From assembly GCA_031275145.1 (NCBI GenBank), contig JAISPE010000293.1:1-24006 (forward strand): 24,006 bases of DNA, in the 5' to 3' direction. Of the stretch, positions 1-8,904 are shown in pieces. The translations under genes were made by a program, and so were the position numbers. The notes beneath the pieces were generated by a model that saw nothing but the letters and a program-made list of their open reading frames with translations, was not told the origin of the DNA and ran no database searches. Numbering within the stretch: position 1 is the first letter of the stretch; the number at the start of each line of letters is the position of its first letter. Source of the DNA: Prevotellaceae bacterium. GTDB taxonomy: Bacteria; Bacteroidota; Bacteroidia; Bacteroidales; UBA932.

Positions 1-98
1 ACGATCATTGACAATTACAGCGTGTCCCTCACAATTCTCACCTCCTGTGGAAATAGGGTAGAGGGAGGGATAAAAAATCAAATTCGACAAACATTTCA

Positions 99-106
99 TA
101 TTTTTG
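99..106 (+). promoter_or_regulatory. Bacteroidota -7 promoter box for the NagB/PIG-L gene
   Basis: TATTTTTG fits the TAnnTTTG consensus and is followed by GCACC, as at many Bacteroidota start sites. It would give a 5' leader of about 70 nt before the ATG at 183. No clear -33 TTTG box is visible. A 5-bp hairpin (CCGGA 110-114 with TCCGG 127-131) lies at the start of the predicted leader. I see no gene in positions 1-98. Confidence 0.5.
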
Positions 107-182
107 CACCCGGATTTGAAACCAAGTCCGGATATTTATTGTTATTAGGTGTTAATTATTAAAGTGAATAGGAATAAAGTTT

Positions 183-2111
183 ATGAAGATTAAAAGTCAG
201 GACATATCAAAAAGATTTGAGAAAGTTCCGGTGGATGTGTTTCCCGATTCGGAGAGCGCGTCAAAAACAGTAGCGAAAAAAATAGCGGAGACTATCCTAA
301 AAAAACAGTCGGAAGGAAGTCCGTGCGTACTGGGACTGATTGCCGGCTCGACCGCTGTCAGCGTTTATGAAGAGCTTGTGAACATTCATAAGAAAGAGGG
401 ATTGAGTTTCAAGAATGTATTTGTTTTCAACATTGACGAATACTATCCTTTGTCTCCTTCGGAAATCCAGAGTCATTATTTATGTCTGTATGAATATTTG
501 TTTTCAAATGTGGACATTCCGCAGGAAAACATAAACCTGTTGAGAGGCGATATTCCGAAAGACAGGATTGCGGCGTTTTGCAAAGCGTACGAAGACAAGG
601 TAAAAGAGCTGGGAGGTATTGACCTGCAACTGTTAAGTCTTGACGGCAGGGGTCAGATCGGCGCAAACGAGCCCGGATCCGATAAATATTCGGAAACCAG
701 ACTGATTACTCTGGACTATGCAACACGCATGGGTGCGGCAAGTAACTTTTACGGCGAGGAAAATGTGCCGGGATACTGTTTGACCATGGGACTTGGCACA
801 ATAATGAACGCCCGCGAAATCATCCTTATGGCATGGGGCGAAGGAAAAGCCAAAATAATCCGGAAAGTTATCGAAGAAAAAATCACGGAAATGGTACCGG
901 CATCCTACTTGCAGGAACATCCGGCAGTGTCGTTTATTCTTGATGATGCTTCGGCTTCGGAACTGACACGTATAAAAACGCCATGGCTCACAGGCAATGT
1001 TGTATGGAACAGTAAATTAATACGTCGTGCGGTATTCTGGCTATGCAGGAAACTGGACAAGCCAATCCTTAAGGTAACCGACAGAGATTATAACGATAAC
1101 GGTCTTGGCGACCTTATTTCGGAGTGCGGACCTGCAAGTAAAATTAATATCCAGGTGTTTAATGATTTGCAGCATACTATCACCGGCTGGCCCGGAGGAA
1201 AACCCGATGCCGACGACAGTACGCGTCCCGAACGGGCATATCCTTTCCCGAAAAGGGTGGTTATATTCAGTCCTCACCCTGACGACGACGTGATATCAAT
1301 GGGAGGGACTTTTGCCCGTTTATGTACTCAGGGACACGAGGTTCACGTGGCATATCAGACTTCCGGAAATATTGCCGTATTCGACGACGAAGCTGTAAGG
1401 TTTTTGGATTTTGTCCGCGAAACAGGTTCCATATACAATCTTGATACGGAAGTAACCGACAGGGCTTATAATGCTGCAAAAGAATCTATAAGATCGAAAA
1501 AGCCTGGAGAGCCCGATTCTGCCGAAGTGAAAATGATTAAGGCGGCTATCAGACGTACCGAAGCGCGTGCCGGAGCATTGTATGTCGGCGCTCCGGAAGA
1601 AAATATCCATTTTCTCGACCTGCCGTTCTACGAAACGGGTACGGTGAAAAAGAAACCTGTCGGCGAAGATGATATTAAAATAATAATGGATTTGTTACAG
1701 AAAATCCAGCCTCACCAGGTATACGCCGCAGGTGATTTGACCGACCCGCACGGTACACACAGAGTATGTTTTCAGGCAATAGTGGAAGCGCTCAAACGTC
1801 TGCAAAAAGAAAAATGGATGAAAGACTGCCGTATATGGCTCTATCGCGGCGCATGGCAGGAATGGGATGTCGCCGAACAGGAAATGGCTGTGCCTTTAAG
1901 CCCGGAAGAAACATATATCAAACGGATGGCTATTTTCAAACATCAGTCACAAAAAGACCGTCCTTTGTTCCCGGGTACCGATGCAAGAGAATTCTGGATG
2001 CGGGCAGAAGACAGAAACCATGCTACAGCAGTAACCTTCGACAAGCTGGGAATGGCAGAATATCAGGCCGTTGAACTGTTTGTAGAATATAAATTAAATG
2101 CACAGAATTAA
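183..2111 (+). CDS. NagB-like / PIG-L (LmbE) deacetylase fusion protein
   Basis: A 642-aa cytoplasmic protein with two domains. Residues about 15-280 have the glucosamine-6-phosphate deaminase fold: phosphate loop GLIAGSTAVS (51-60), FNIDEYYPL (82-90) and NEPGS (162-166). Residues about 355-640 are a PIG-L/LmbE zinc deacetylase: PHPDDD near 364-369 and DPHGTH (521-526) give the metal ligands. Bacteroides carries fusions of similar length, often annotated nagB. Aligned by eye to E. coli NagB, Asp72 is kept (D85) and Glu148 is kept (E163), but Asp141 becomes R156 and His143 becomes Q158. The deaminase half is therefore probably altered or inactive, while the PIG-L half looks intact. Expected substrates are amino sugars or N-acetylated sugar conjugates; the actual substrate is unknown. 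The gene appears monocistronic; its stop lies 36 bp before the first CRISPR repeat. Confidence 0.9.
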   Translation: MKIKSQDISKRFEKVPVDVFPDSESASKTVAKKIAETILKKQSEGSPCVLGLIAGSTAVSVYEELVNIHKKEGLSFKNVFVFNIDEYYPLSPSEIQSHYLCLYEYLFSNVDIPQENINLLRGDIPKDRIAAFCKAYEDKVKELGGIDLQLLSLDGRGQIGANEPGSDKYSETRLITLDYATRMGAASNFYGEENVPGYCLTMGLGTIMNAREIILMAWGEGKAKIIRKVIEEKITEMVPASYLQEHPAVSFILDDASASELTRIKTPWLTGNVVWNSKLIRRAVFWLCRKLDKPILKVTDRDYNDNGLGDLISECGPASKINIQVFNDLQHTITGWPGGKPDADDSTRPERAYPFPKRVVIFSPHPDDDVISMGGTFARLCTQGHEVHVAYQTSGNIAVFDDEAVRFLDFVRETGSIYNLDTEVTDRAYNAAKESIRSKKPGEPDSAEVKMIKAAIRRTEARAGALYVGAPEENIHFLDLPFYETGTVKKKPVGEDDIKIIMDLLQKIQPHQVYAAGDLTDPHGTHRVCFQAIVEALKRLQKEKWMKDCRIWLYRGAWQEWDVAEQEMAVPLSPEETYIKRMAIFKHQSQKDRPLFPGTDAREFWMRAEDRNHATAVTFDKLGMAEYQAVELFVEYKLNAQN

Positions 2112-2147
2112 AGCGAACCCGTAACACGATTCATTCAGATGCTTAAT

Positions 2148-2501
2148 GGTGAAATCGAACTTGATAGAATTGAAACTCGGGGGTATTTTTTTCCGGAAAA
2201 TTTCCCGTTTTTGTTGAAATCGAACTTGATAGAATTGAAACGAAGAAAAGATGGTAGACAAAAGTAGACAAAAATAGAGTTGAAATCGAACTTGATAGAA
2301 TTGAAACATCAAAGGACATTTCAAACAAAGCGTCCTGATTCTTGTTGAAATCGAACTTGATAGAATTGAAACTTGCACCGCCAAACTCCCATGAGAGCGG
2401 GTTAATGGTTGAAATCGAACTTGATAGAATTGAAACGCTGAACTTTTGATTTTATTTGCATAAGCATCATAAGTTGAAATCGAACTTAATAGAATTAAAA
2501 G
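2148..2501 (+). CRISPR. Orphan CRISPR array, 6 repeats / 5 spacers
   Basis: The 29-nt repeats start GTTGAAATCGAA, continue CTTGATAGA and end ATTGAAAC. They lie at 2148-2176, 2213-2241, 2279-2307, 2344-2372, 2408-2436 and 2473-2501. Spacers are 36, 37, 36, 35 and 36 nt and are unrelated to one another. The ATTGAAAC end matches the crRNA 5' handle of Cas6-processed type I/III systems, so transcription is probably on the plus strand. The first repeat lacks one T of GTTG, and the last has at least three substitutions (TTAAT for TTGAT, and an end of TTAAAAG). Only 36 nt separate the upstream gene's stop from repeat 1, so there is no room for a normal leader. No cas gene lies in the window. An ORF on the opposite strand across the repeats is an artefact. 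Confidence 0.95.
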
Positions 2502-2573
2502 AAAAACGATACATGATGTATCTGCGCAATTTGTGGATAAATAACTCATCTCTCATAACTCATAAAATTGCCT

Positions 2574-2581
2574 TATCTTTG
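2574..2581 (+). promoter_or_regulatory. Bacteroidota -7 promoter box for fsr
   Basis: TATCTTTG followed by CGCC is a textbook TAnnTTTG element. It ends only 8 nt before the fsr ATG at 2590, so the transcript would have almost no 5' leader. Nothing else is recognisable in 2502-2573. Confidence 0.55.
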
Positions 2582-2589
2582 CGCCGGTA

Positions 2590-3795
2590 ATGAAACAGAA
2601 AACAGTTGCGCCTTCGATAGGCATATTGCTTACGTTAAGCATATTACATGGATTAAACGATGCGTTACAGTCTGCCGTAACAGCATCGTATCCTTTATTG
2701 AAAAACGATTTGATGCTCAGTTTCAGTCAAGTCGGTTTAATCACATTAACATATCAGATTTCGGCTTCCGTATTTCAGCCGATAATCGGTTTTTTCTACG
2801 ACAGACATCCGTATGTCTGGTCGTTACCTGTAGGCTCATGCTTTACTATGGTCGGATTCATATCATTAGCTTTTGCCACAACTCTTTTTTGGGCAATGTG
2901 TTCGGTTTTCATGGTTGGAATCGGTTCATCCACACTGCATCCCGAAGCGTCGCGTCTGACATCCATTGCATCGGGAGGAAAACGCGGTATGGCACAGTCC
3001 CTTTTTCAGGTTGGAGGAAATCTCGGAGGAGCTATCGGTCCGTTATTAGTCGCTTTTTGGGCTGCGCCTTACGGTCGTCAATATATTTCTTTCTTCTCCA
3101 TCCTGCCGTTTATCGCCATTATCGTTGCCATACCTGTATGTCGCTGGTATAAAAACAGATTACAGCTTTTTAAACAGGAAAATACTGCGATGAAAGTAAG
3201 GACGGAATCACCTTTGCCAATGAAAACGGTAATTTTTTCCATTGGTATCCTGCTGCTGTTAATTTTTTCCAAATACGTTTACATATCAAGTTTATCAAGT
3301 TATTACACATTTTATTTAATAGAAAAATTCGGCGTCGATATACAGGAATCGCAAATCTATCTGTTTGTTTTTCTCGGAGCCACAGCAATAGGGACTTTAG
3401 CCGGCGGACCTGTCGGCGACAAAATCGGACGGAAGTATGTGATTTGGGTGTCCATACTTGGAGCAGCGCCTTTTACCCTGCTTATGCCTCATGTCAATCT
3501 GTTCTGGACTGTGGTCATGAGTTTTTTCATTGGATTGATTATTTCATCCGCGTTTCCTGCTATCCTGCTTTATGCCCAAGAGCTGTTGCCTTATAAACTC
3601 GGACTTGTATCGGGATTATTTTTCGGCTTTGCTTTCGGAATCGCCGGAATTGCTTCTGCCATACTTGGAAAAACGGCAGACCTGTACGGTCTCGAAACTA
3701 TCTATCGTGTATGTGCATATATGCCTTTACTCGGGATAATTACATGCTTCCTTCCCGACTTGAAAAAAATAAAATCAAAAGATCGGGATCACTGA
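2590..3795 (+). CDS. fsr: Fsr-type MFS exporter (fosmidomycin resistance family)
   Basis: A 401-aa inner-membrane protein of the major facilitator superfamily, expected to have 12 transmembrane helices and to act as a drug:proton antiporter. It matches E. coli Fsr closely by eye over its whole length. Conserved blocks are HGLNDALQS near residue 20, IFSKYVYISSLSSYYTFYL in the central region, GGPVGDKIGRKYVIWVSILG (the MFS signature after helix 8), and YAQELLPYKLGLVSGLFFGF near the C-terminus. The length is close to the E. coli protein. The ATG at 2590 puts the first helix immediately after a short basic N-terminus, as expected. The gene stands alone between the CRISPR array and convergent pepT. 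The natural substrate in this organism is unknown; fosmidomycin export is only the family name. Confidence 0.93.
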   Translation: MKQKTVAPSIGILLTLSILHGLNDALQSAVTASYPLLKNDLMLSFSQVGLITLTYQISASVFQPIIGFFYDRHPYVWSLPVGSCFTMVGFISLAFATTLFWAMCSVFMVGIGSSTLHPEASRLTSIASGGKRGMAQSLFQVGGNLGGAIGPLLVAFWAAPYGRQYISFFSILPFIAIIVAIPVCRWYKNRLQLFKQENTAMKVRTESPLPMKTVIFSIGILLLLIFSKYVYISSLSSYYTFYLIEKFGVDIQESQIYLFVFLGATAIGTLAGGPVGDKIGRKYVIWVSILGAAPFTLLMPHVNLFWTVVMSFFIGLIISSAFPAILLYAQELLPYKLGLVSGLFFGFAFGIAGIASAILGKTADLYGLETIYRVCAYMPLLGIITCFLPDLKKIKSKDRDH

Positions 3796-3832
3796 ATTTT
3801 CTACAAACATGTCTGTTCATTTAAAAATTCAG
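3792..3832. terminator. Possible bidirectional terminator between fsr and pepT
   Basis: A perfect 9-bp inverted repeat, CTGAATTTT (3792-3800) and AAAATTCAG (3824-3832), with a 23-nt loop. It overlaps the fsr stop and lies between two convergent genes. The stem is AT-rich, which weakens the call. Confidence 0.35.
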
Positions 3833-3881
3833 GCAGAAGCATGCCGTTCTCAACTTCTAACGCAGTGTTTTTTCTTTACGC

Positions 3882-5129
3882 TTACTTCTTTGCAGTCAGT
3901 TTTATAATATTTATCATCACTTCGCAGGCTTTTTCCATTGATTCGACCGGTATGAACTCGTATTTTCCATGGAAATTATGACCGCCGGCAAAGATATTCG
4001 GACATGGCAATCCCATGTATGATAGACGGGCGCCGTCAGTACCGCCTCTGATGGGTTTAATTAGAGGCATTACGCCAGCCTCTTCCATAGCCTTGCGGGC
4101 GGTTTCGACGATGTGGAAATGAGGCTCTATCTTTTCGCGCATGTTGTAATACTGGTCACACATAACGAAATAGAAGACGTCGTCGCCGTATTTTTGAACA
4201 AGCAGCTCGACGCAGCTTTTCAGATAAGACTTTTTCCGTTCAAGTCCGTTACGGTCGTGGTCTCTTATAATGTATTGCAGTTCCGCATTTTCTACCGTTC
4301 CTTCGATTTTTACGAGAAGATAGAAACCCTCGTAATCCGAAGTATGTTCCGGGCGTTGATTCGGCGGCAGCAGAGCGTTCAGTTCCATTGCGATGATAAT
4401 AGCGTTCAGCATTCTGTTTTTGGCATAACCAGGATGGATATTTTTACCCTGTATCCTTATTTGCGCCGAAGCAGCGTTAAAATTCTCGTACTCAAGTTCG
4501 CCGATTGGCCCTCCGTCGAAAGTGTAGGCATAGTCCGCTCCGAATTTTGCCACGTCGAATTTTACCACTCCGCGACCGATTTCTTCGTCGGGAGTAAAAC
4601 CGATTTTCAGCGTTCCATGTTTAAAATCGGGGTGAGTTTGAAGATATTGCACGACCCACATTATTTCAGCAACGCCGGCTTTATCATCAGCGCCGAGGAG
4701 AGTTGTCCCGTCGGTGGTTATGAGCGTCTGACCTTTGTAGTCTTTCATTTCGGGAAAATCGGCAACGCTCAGATGTACGTTCTTCTCTTTGTTCAGGACA
4801 ATGTCGCCGCCGTCGTAGTCTTTTATAATCTGAGGATTGACATTTGCCCCCGGCATGTCGGGCGAAGTATCCACATGAGCCAGAAAACCGACTACCGGCG
4901 TCGCATGCTCGATGTTCGAGGGAACAGTCGCCATGACATAGCCGTATTTGTCAATGCGGGCATCGGAAATGCCGAGCGCTCTCAGTTCGTCAACAAGCAG
5001 ATTCAGGAGAATCAACTGTTTTGCAGTGCTTGGTTGCGAGACGCTTTCGTCGTCCGACTGAGTATCGTAAGAGACATAGCGTAGAAATTTGTCTGTAACC
5101 GATTCCATATTCATTGTATTTTTTTTCAT
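3882..5129 (-). CDS. pepT: Peptidase T (tripeptide aminopeptidase)
   Basis: A 415-aa cytosolic M20B-family zinc aminopeptidase that removes the N-terminal residue of tripeptides; E. coli PepT is 408 aa. The metal-binding and catalytic set is complete: HVDTSPD (H85, D87), GADDKAG (D148), TPDEEIG (E182/E183), TFDGG (D205) and GGHNFHGK (H387 near the C-terminus). The PIRGGTDGARLS segment typical of PepT is also present. Start candidates are M1, M6 and M8, all within eight residues; the first is used here. Its start is 39 bp downstream of the small nuclease-like gene on the same strand. That gap contains the inverted repeat TACTTTTAAGTA (5136-5147) but no clear -7 box, so pepT may be read through from upstream. 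Confidence 0.95.
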   Translation of the reverse strand: MKKNTMNMESVTDKFLRYVSYDTQSDDESVSQPSTAKQLILLNLLVDELRALGISDARIDKYGYVMATVPSNIEHATPVVGFLAHVDTSPDMPGANVNPQIIKDYDGGDIVLNKEKNVHLSVADFPEMKDYKGQTLITTDGTTLLGADDKAGVAEIMWVVQYLQTHPDFKHGTLKIGFTPDEEIGRGVVKFDVAKFGADYAYTFDGGPIGELEYENFNAASAQIRIQGKNIHPGYAKNRMLNAIIIAMELNALLPPNQRPEHTSDYEGFYLLVKIEGTVENAELQYIIRDHDRNGLERKKSYLKSCVELLVQKYGDDVFYFVMCDQYYNMREKIEPHFHIVETARKAMEEAGVMPLIKPIRGGTDGARLSYMGLPCPNIFAGGHNFHGKYEFIPVESMEKACEVMINIIKLTAKK

Positions 5130-5168
5130 TGTATTTACTTTTAAGTACAGTTTGCCTGCCTGAGGGTG

Positions 5169-5837
5169 TTAAACCTGTCGAACTGTAACATTGTGAGAGA
5201 AATCAAACATTAAATGATAGATTGTTTTCGTGTTTTTTCCGACTTTATGACAGGAACAGTACGAGTACTCAAAGTTGGATTTTATTTGTTTTTTCGTGAG
5301 CGTTTTTTCAGTATTTATTTGCGTAAAAGTGTTTTGCAAAAGCTGATTGATAAAATCAACATTTTTGTGAATATCAATCATGGAAACAACAAAACCAATC
5401 ATTCCGGCAGTATTGTTGTAAAACGGATATTTCATTTCGTTCGTAAAACGGGCAATACCGTTTAAAACATATTCGCTGTTAAGTTTGGTTTCCCCGTTTA
5501 ACCGCTTACATTCAATAACATAAAAAGCATTTGTATCTGAAAATGTAGTTTCCTGTGAAATTATTTTAATATCAAATCTGCCTTTATCATTTTTCGTTGG
5601 AGCTTCCGGTTGAAAATAATAGTTTTTTAATCCAATTTTATTTCTTACATTATTTTCATTCAAATAGTTATTTGTCAATTCATTTCTGATTTTATTTTCA
5701 TCATTGGGCAAGATAATGCCGTCATCAATCATCAGATAATAACAGGCTATTATTTTCTCTGCAATAATCTCAAATTCTGCATTAAAATATGTAATTCGAT
5801 ACACAAAGACAGAAGCATCCGGCTGTTCTATATTCAT
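5169..5837 (-). CDS. Small PD-(D/E)XK-like nuclease candidate, partner of the methyltransferase
   Basis: A 222-aa protein I cannot assign to a named family. Its central part has the pattern of a PD-(D/E)XK endonuclease core: GRFDIKI (near residues 86-92) and then, after a short strand, FYVIECKRLNG with the E-x-K pair (near 105-115). Its ATG overlaps the methyltransferase stop as ATGA (5834-5837), so the two are probably translationally coupled. That context suggests the cleavage subunit or an accessory nuclease of a restriction-modification system. The C-terminal third has a Cys-Ser-Cys-His cluster (YCSCHKVG) of unknown meaning. The gene is strongly AT-rich compared with pepT and sprA. The nuclease reading rests on motif spacing only. 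Confidence 0.7.
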   Translation of the reverse strand: MNIEQPDASVFVYRITYFNAEFEIIAEKIIACYYLMIDDGIILPNDENKIRNELTNNYLNENNVRNKIGLKNYYFQPEAPTKNDKGRFDIKIISQETTFSDTNAFYVIECKRLNGETKLNSEYVLNGIARFTNEMKYPFYNNTAGMIGFVVSMIDIHKNVDFINQLLQNTFTQINTEKTLTKKQIKSNFEYSYCSCHKVGKNTKTIYHLMFDFSHNVTVRQV

Positions 5838-8800
5838 TTATTGTCCCTCCCCGCTTTAAGTATGGCTTCGGCAAATCCGTTAATATCCAAATATCCAACC
5901 GCCCTATGCCATAAACGTTTTTCATTGGGTTTGAAAACATAAAAATACTCCTTTTCAAACCCCCTTATATCTTTTTGAATAAAAAGCTGATCGGTAATTT
6001 TTGTTGCACCCAGCTGTATGATTGTCCGGAACAAGCCGCTTACGTCTGCTTGCCTGTTTATCCAAATAATATCATCCCTGTATTCCTGTGCCGAAATAAC
6101 TTTAAAGAACATTCCGACAATTTGTTGCGTATACAAAATTTCAACAGTAAATTTTTTTTCTATTTTTTCAAAGTTTGGAGCGAAACGTTTGATAAACAAA
6201 TTAGCATAATCGTTTAATGCCGGGTCATTTAATTTGAGCGGCGACAAAAGTTTCATGTAATTTTCGTGTTGCATCTGTACAGGAATAAGAACATTATTTG
6301 CATAATCAATCAAACATTTCTCTTCCTCTGTAATGGAAAAAGCATTATAAACAGAATTGTCCAGTTCAATATATTTCTCATTTATTGTCTGTTGAATAAT
6401 ATTGGGGTTTTCTACTGCTGTATTGTTATACATTTGAATCGACAGTTTTTCAATATCTTCTACTATTTCGGACAAATCACTGATTGTGGAAAACGGAATA
6501 CTGAATTTTTCTTCATCGTGAGACTGTTCTCTTTCTATACCCGAAGAACTGAATGTCAGCAAACTGTAATAAGAAGACAGGGAAGAATTAAATATCCCGG
6601 ACAATTCTCTCAGTAATGTTATGTTATTTGATTTTATCCCCGTTAAAGAATTTCTGTATACAGCATCTTTATAATTAACAGCAGACACTGATTTTAAATC
6701 TTTTCTGACTCCTTTTGTGATTAACAGTACAGGCGCTTTGTATAACTCCCTGTTTCGGGGTCTGTGTACCTGTTCTATTTCCCATTGTTTATCATTATTT
6801 GGATTTATCCAAAACTGTTTAATATCCGTATGCGTATCCAAATACGGTTTTCCCGACAAATATGACACGTCATGTTTGTCGCCGTCTTTGTATCCAACAG
6901 ATATTCCCTGTCCGCTGATTATATTTTCGTCTTGACTGATAATCTTTTGTATGGCAGGATAATGTTCTTTCAATCGTTTTATAAAATTAAAATCCTGATA
7001 CGAGCCGTAAACAAGTAATTTCCACAACCAGTCATATTTTTTCAGTCTGTTTTGCTGTACGGTCTTGATGTCATGACGATAAATGGAAAATATCTTGAAC
7101 ATTGAAAAAAAACGGCTCGGTTTCAATGTAATATGCTCAATGAGATTGGTGTCTGTGTTTTTTTCATTTGCATGGCTGAAAAACAGTATGCATGCAGGCG
7201 CTATGGCTTTGTCGTTTGATTTGTCGAAAACTTCCCGCCTGACGGGGGCTAATTCAAAAACTCTTTCAATCAAATAATTCTGTAAAAAATATTGCCTGAA
7301 ATCTTTACTTTGCAAATTATACAGCGTTTTGCTTGTAACAATCAAAGCACATTTTGTATTTTCTGCACAGAAATCGCTGCTGCGCAACAAAAACGCCTGT
7401 GCAATTTCTTTGTTGCCGATAAGGTTCGCGGTTCGAAAAATTTTTTCATTCTTTTTCCGGTCTTCTATATATTTAATGTACGCAGGTTTTTCTTTTTCGT
7501 TCTTTCCGCGAAACCAGGGAGGATTACCGACAATGTAATCGAATTTGATCCAGTCAAATACGGCATTAAATTTTGCCTTTCCATCAAAGAAATCGGAGCA
7601 GAAGAAATTTGTATCGTGTAATTTGGGAAACTTGAAATCAGCAATTTCCGGCGGATTCATATAATCAAGCAGGGTAATATAAATTGAAAAGACAGATACT
7701 TGCACTGCGCTTTCATCCTTGTCGATTCCATAGATATTGTTTTGTACAATATTTTTTATTCCGTTTTTGAACTGTTCACTGTCGTCGGGGGCGTTTTCCT
7801 TATATTTTTCAATCATTTTTCGCAGTGTTTCCACGAGAAAAACACCCGACCCGCAGGCAGGGTCTAATATTTTGCAGTTATATGTTTGATTATCCGATAT
7901 AAATTTCTCTACTGTTTCCGACAGTATATAGTCTACCAAAAACAGAGGCGTATAGTAAGCGCCCTGCTTTGCCTGATTTCTACTGCCAATAAAGTACTCA
8001 TATACGTTGCTGATAAATTCAACGGGAATAATCGAAAAATCGTACAGATCAAACAGAGACTGTTGCCCGGTGGCAATTTCCTGACTTTTCAGCAATTTTA
8101 TTAAAACAGAATATGCTTCTTGCGGTATTTCTTTATATTCAGTATCTTCCAAACAAAATAAATCGCCGTTGAAACCGACTTCTTTGTCTGCCAATGTATT
8201 GAAAAACTGTTTGGCTCGGTCGGGCTGTTGAAGGATAGTACACAATTCCCCGTTTGTCCGTTCTTTCGATTCGCCTTCAAAATATATTTTGACTTTTCTA
8301 TCAATCAAATAGCGAACAAAAATAACCTTGCCCAACAAAGCATTCGTGATTTTTACATATTGCCTTTTTCTTTCGTCACTCTTGTCTTTTACCGATGAAA
8401 ATTGTTTGATAATCTGTTCTCTTGCTGCGCCGATATTGTCTAATAATTTGAAATCAATTCTGTTTTCGTAACTTAATTCTTTTTCATAAATATCCCAGGT
8501 TTTACCTGTAACTAACTGAAAATACGAAAAATCAGTTAATTTATCATCGCCGCCTAATTTTTCCAGTGTATTTTCGTTTGCAAGTAAATTGAAACCGTTA
8601 AAAATTTCAACATTGCCATTGTTTACGGCGATAATTATCGGTACTTCATTGAGATTCCATATTTTTTTGTGCAAATCGCTGTCTGTCCGGTTTTCAAAAA
8701 ACAAAATCAACGGTTTATCATCAAAACAGAAAAAAGCATCGGGATTGATTTGCTTCAAACACCGTTTTACACGACTTGACAAGTGCAAATCTATATTCCG

Positions 8801-8878
8801 GTTCGCACTTTTGGCATAATATAACCCGTTTGCTGCGTCAATACCCAATGTTTGAAATATATCACCTAATTGATTCAT
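5834..8878 (-). CDS. N6-adenine DNA methyltransferase (Eco57I/type IIG-like restriction-modification protein)
   Basis: A 1014-aa class I DNA methyltransferase. Motif X is GAYYTP (306-311), the SAM-binding motif I is LDPACGSGVFLV (338-349) and the catalytic motif IV is NPPW (452-455), placing it among gamma-class N6-adenine enzymes. Residues 1-100 form a separate N-terminal domain with alternating hydrophobic strands (PLILFFENRT, PIIIAVNNGNVEIFNG). This could be a degenerate nuclease-like fold, as in type IIG enzymes, but no full catalytic set is seen. The part after residue 600 would be the target-recognition and C-terminal helical region. AGCAGGA lies about 9 nt upstream of the ATG. The gene starts 26 bp after the sprA stop on the same strand and overlaps the nuclease candidate by 4 nt. 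Its AT-rich composition suggests horizontal acquisition. Confidence 0.88.
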   Translation of the reverse strand: MNQLGDIFQTLGIDAANGLYYAKSANRNIDLHLSSRVKRCLKQINPDAFFCFDDKPLILFFENRTDSDLHKKIWNLNEVPIIIAVNNGNVEIFNGFNLLANENTLEKLGGDDKLTDFSYFQLVTGKTWDIYEKELSYENRIDFKLLDNIGAAREQIIKQFSSVKDKSDERKRQYVKITNALLGKVIFVRYLIDRKVKIYFEGESKERTNGELCTILQQPDRAKQFFNTLADKEVGFNGDLFCLEDTEYKEIPQEAYSVLIKLLKSQEIATGQQSLFDLYDFSIIPVEFISNVYEYFIGSRNQAKQGAYYTPLFLVDYILSETVEKFISDNQTYNCKILDPACGSGVFLVETLRKMIEKYKENAPDDSEQFKNGIKNIVQNNIYGIDKDESAVQVSVFSIYITLLDYMNPPEIADFKFPKLHDTNFFCSDFFDGKAKFNAVFDWIKFDYIVGNPPWFRGKNEKEKPAYIKYIEDRKKNEKIFRTANLIGNKEIAQAFLLRSSDFCAENTKCALIVTSKTLYNLQSKDFRQYFLQNYLIERVFELAPVRREVFDKSNDKAIAPACILFFSHANEKNTDTNLIEHITLKPSRFFSMFKIFSIYRHDIKTVQQNRLKKYDWLWKLLVYGSYQDFNFIKRLKEHYPAIQKIISQDENIISGQGISVGYKDGDKHDVSYLSGKPYLDTHTDIKQFWINPNNDKQWEIEQVHRPRNRELYKAPVLLITKGVRKDLKSVSAVNYKDAVYRNSLTGIKSNNITLLRELSGIFNSSLSSYYSLLTFSSSGIEREQSHDEEKFSIPFSTISDLSEIVEDIEKLSIQMYNNTAVENPNIIQQTINEKYIELDNSVYNAFSITEEEKCLIDYANNVLIPVQMQHENYMKLLSPLKLNDPALNDYANLFIKRFAPNFEKIEKKFTVEILYTQQIVGMFFKVISAQEYRDDIIWINRQADVSGLFRTIIQLGATKITDQLFIQKDIRGFEKEYFYVFKPNEKRLWHRAVGYLDINGFAEAILKAGRDNK

Positions 8879-8904
8879 ATATATATCCTGCTTTACATTT
8901 TATT

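Noticed and set aside
1..60. A strong AGGAGGTGAG Shine-Dalgarno-like sequence on the minus strand
   Set aside because: The nearby GTG and TTG starts run into stop codons within a few codons, and no ORF follows inside the window.
2094..2549. Minus-strand ORF of 151 codons across the CRISPR array
   Set aside because: It consists of translated CRISPR repeats (recurring FQFYQVRF) and spacers.
4113..5084. Plus-strand ORF of 323 codons
   Set aside because: Antisense to pepT, whose catalytic motifs are complete; the antisense product has no recognisable features.
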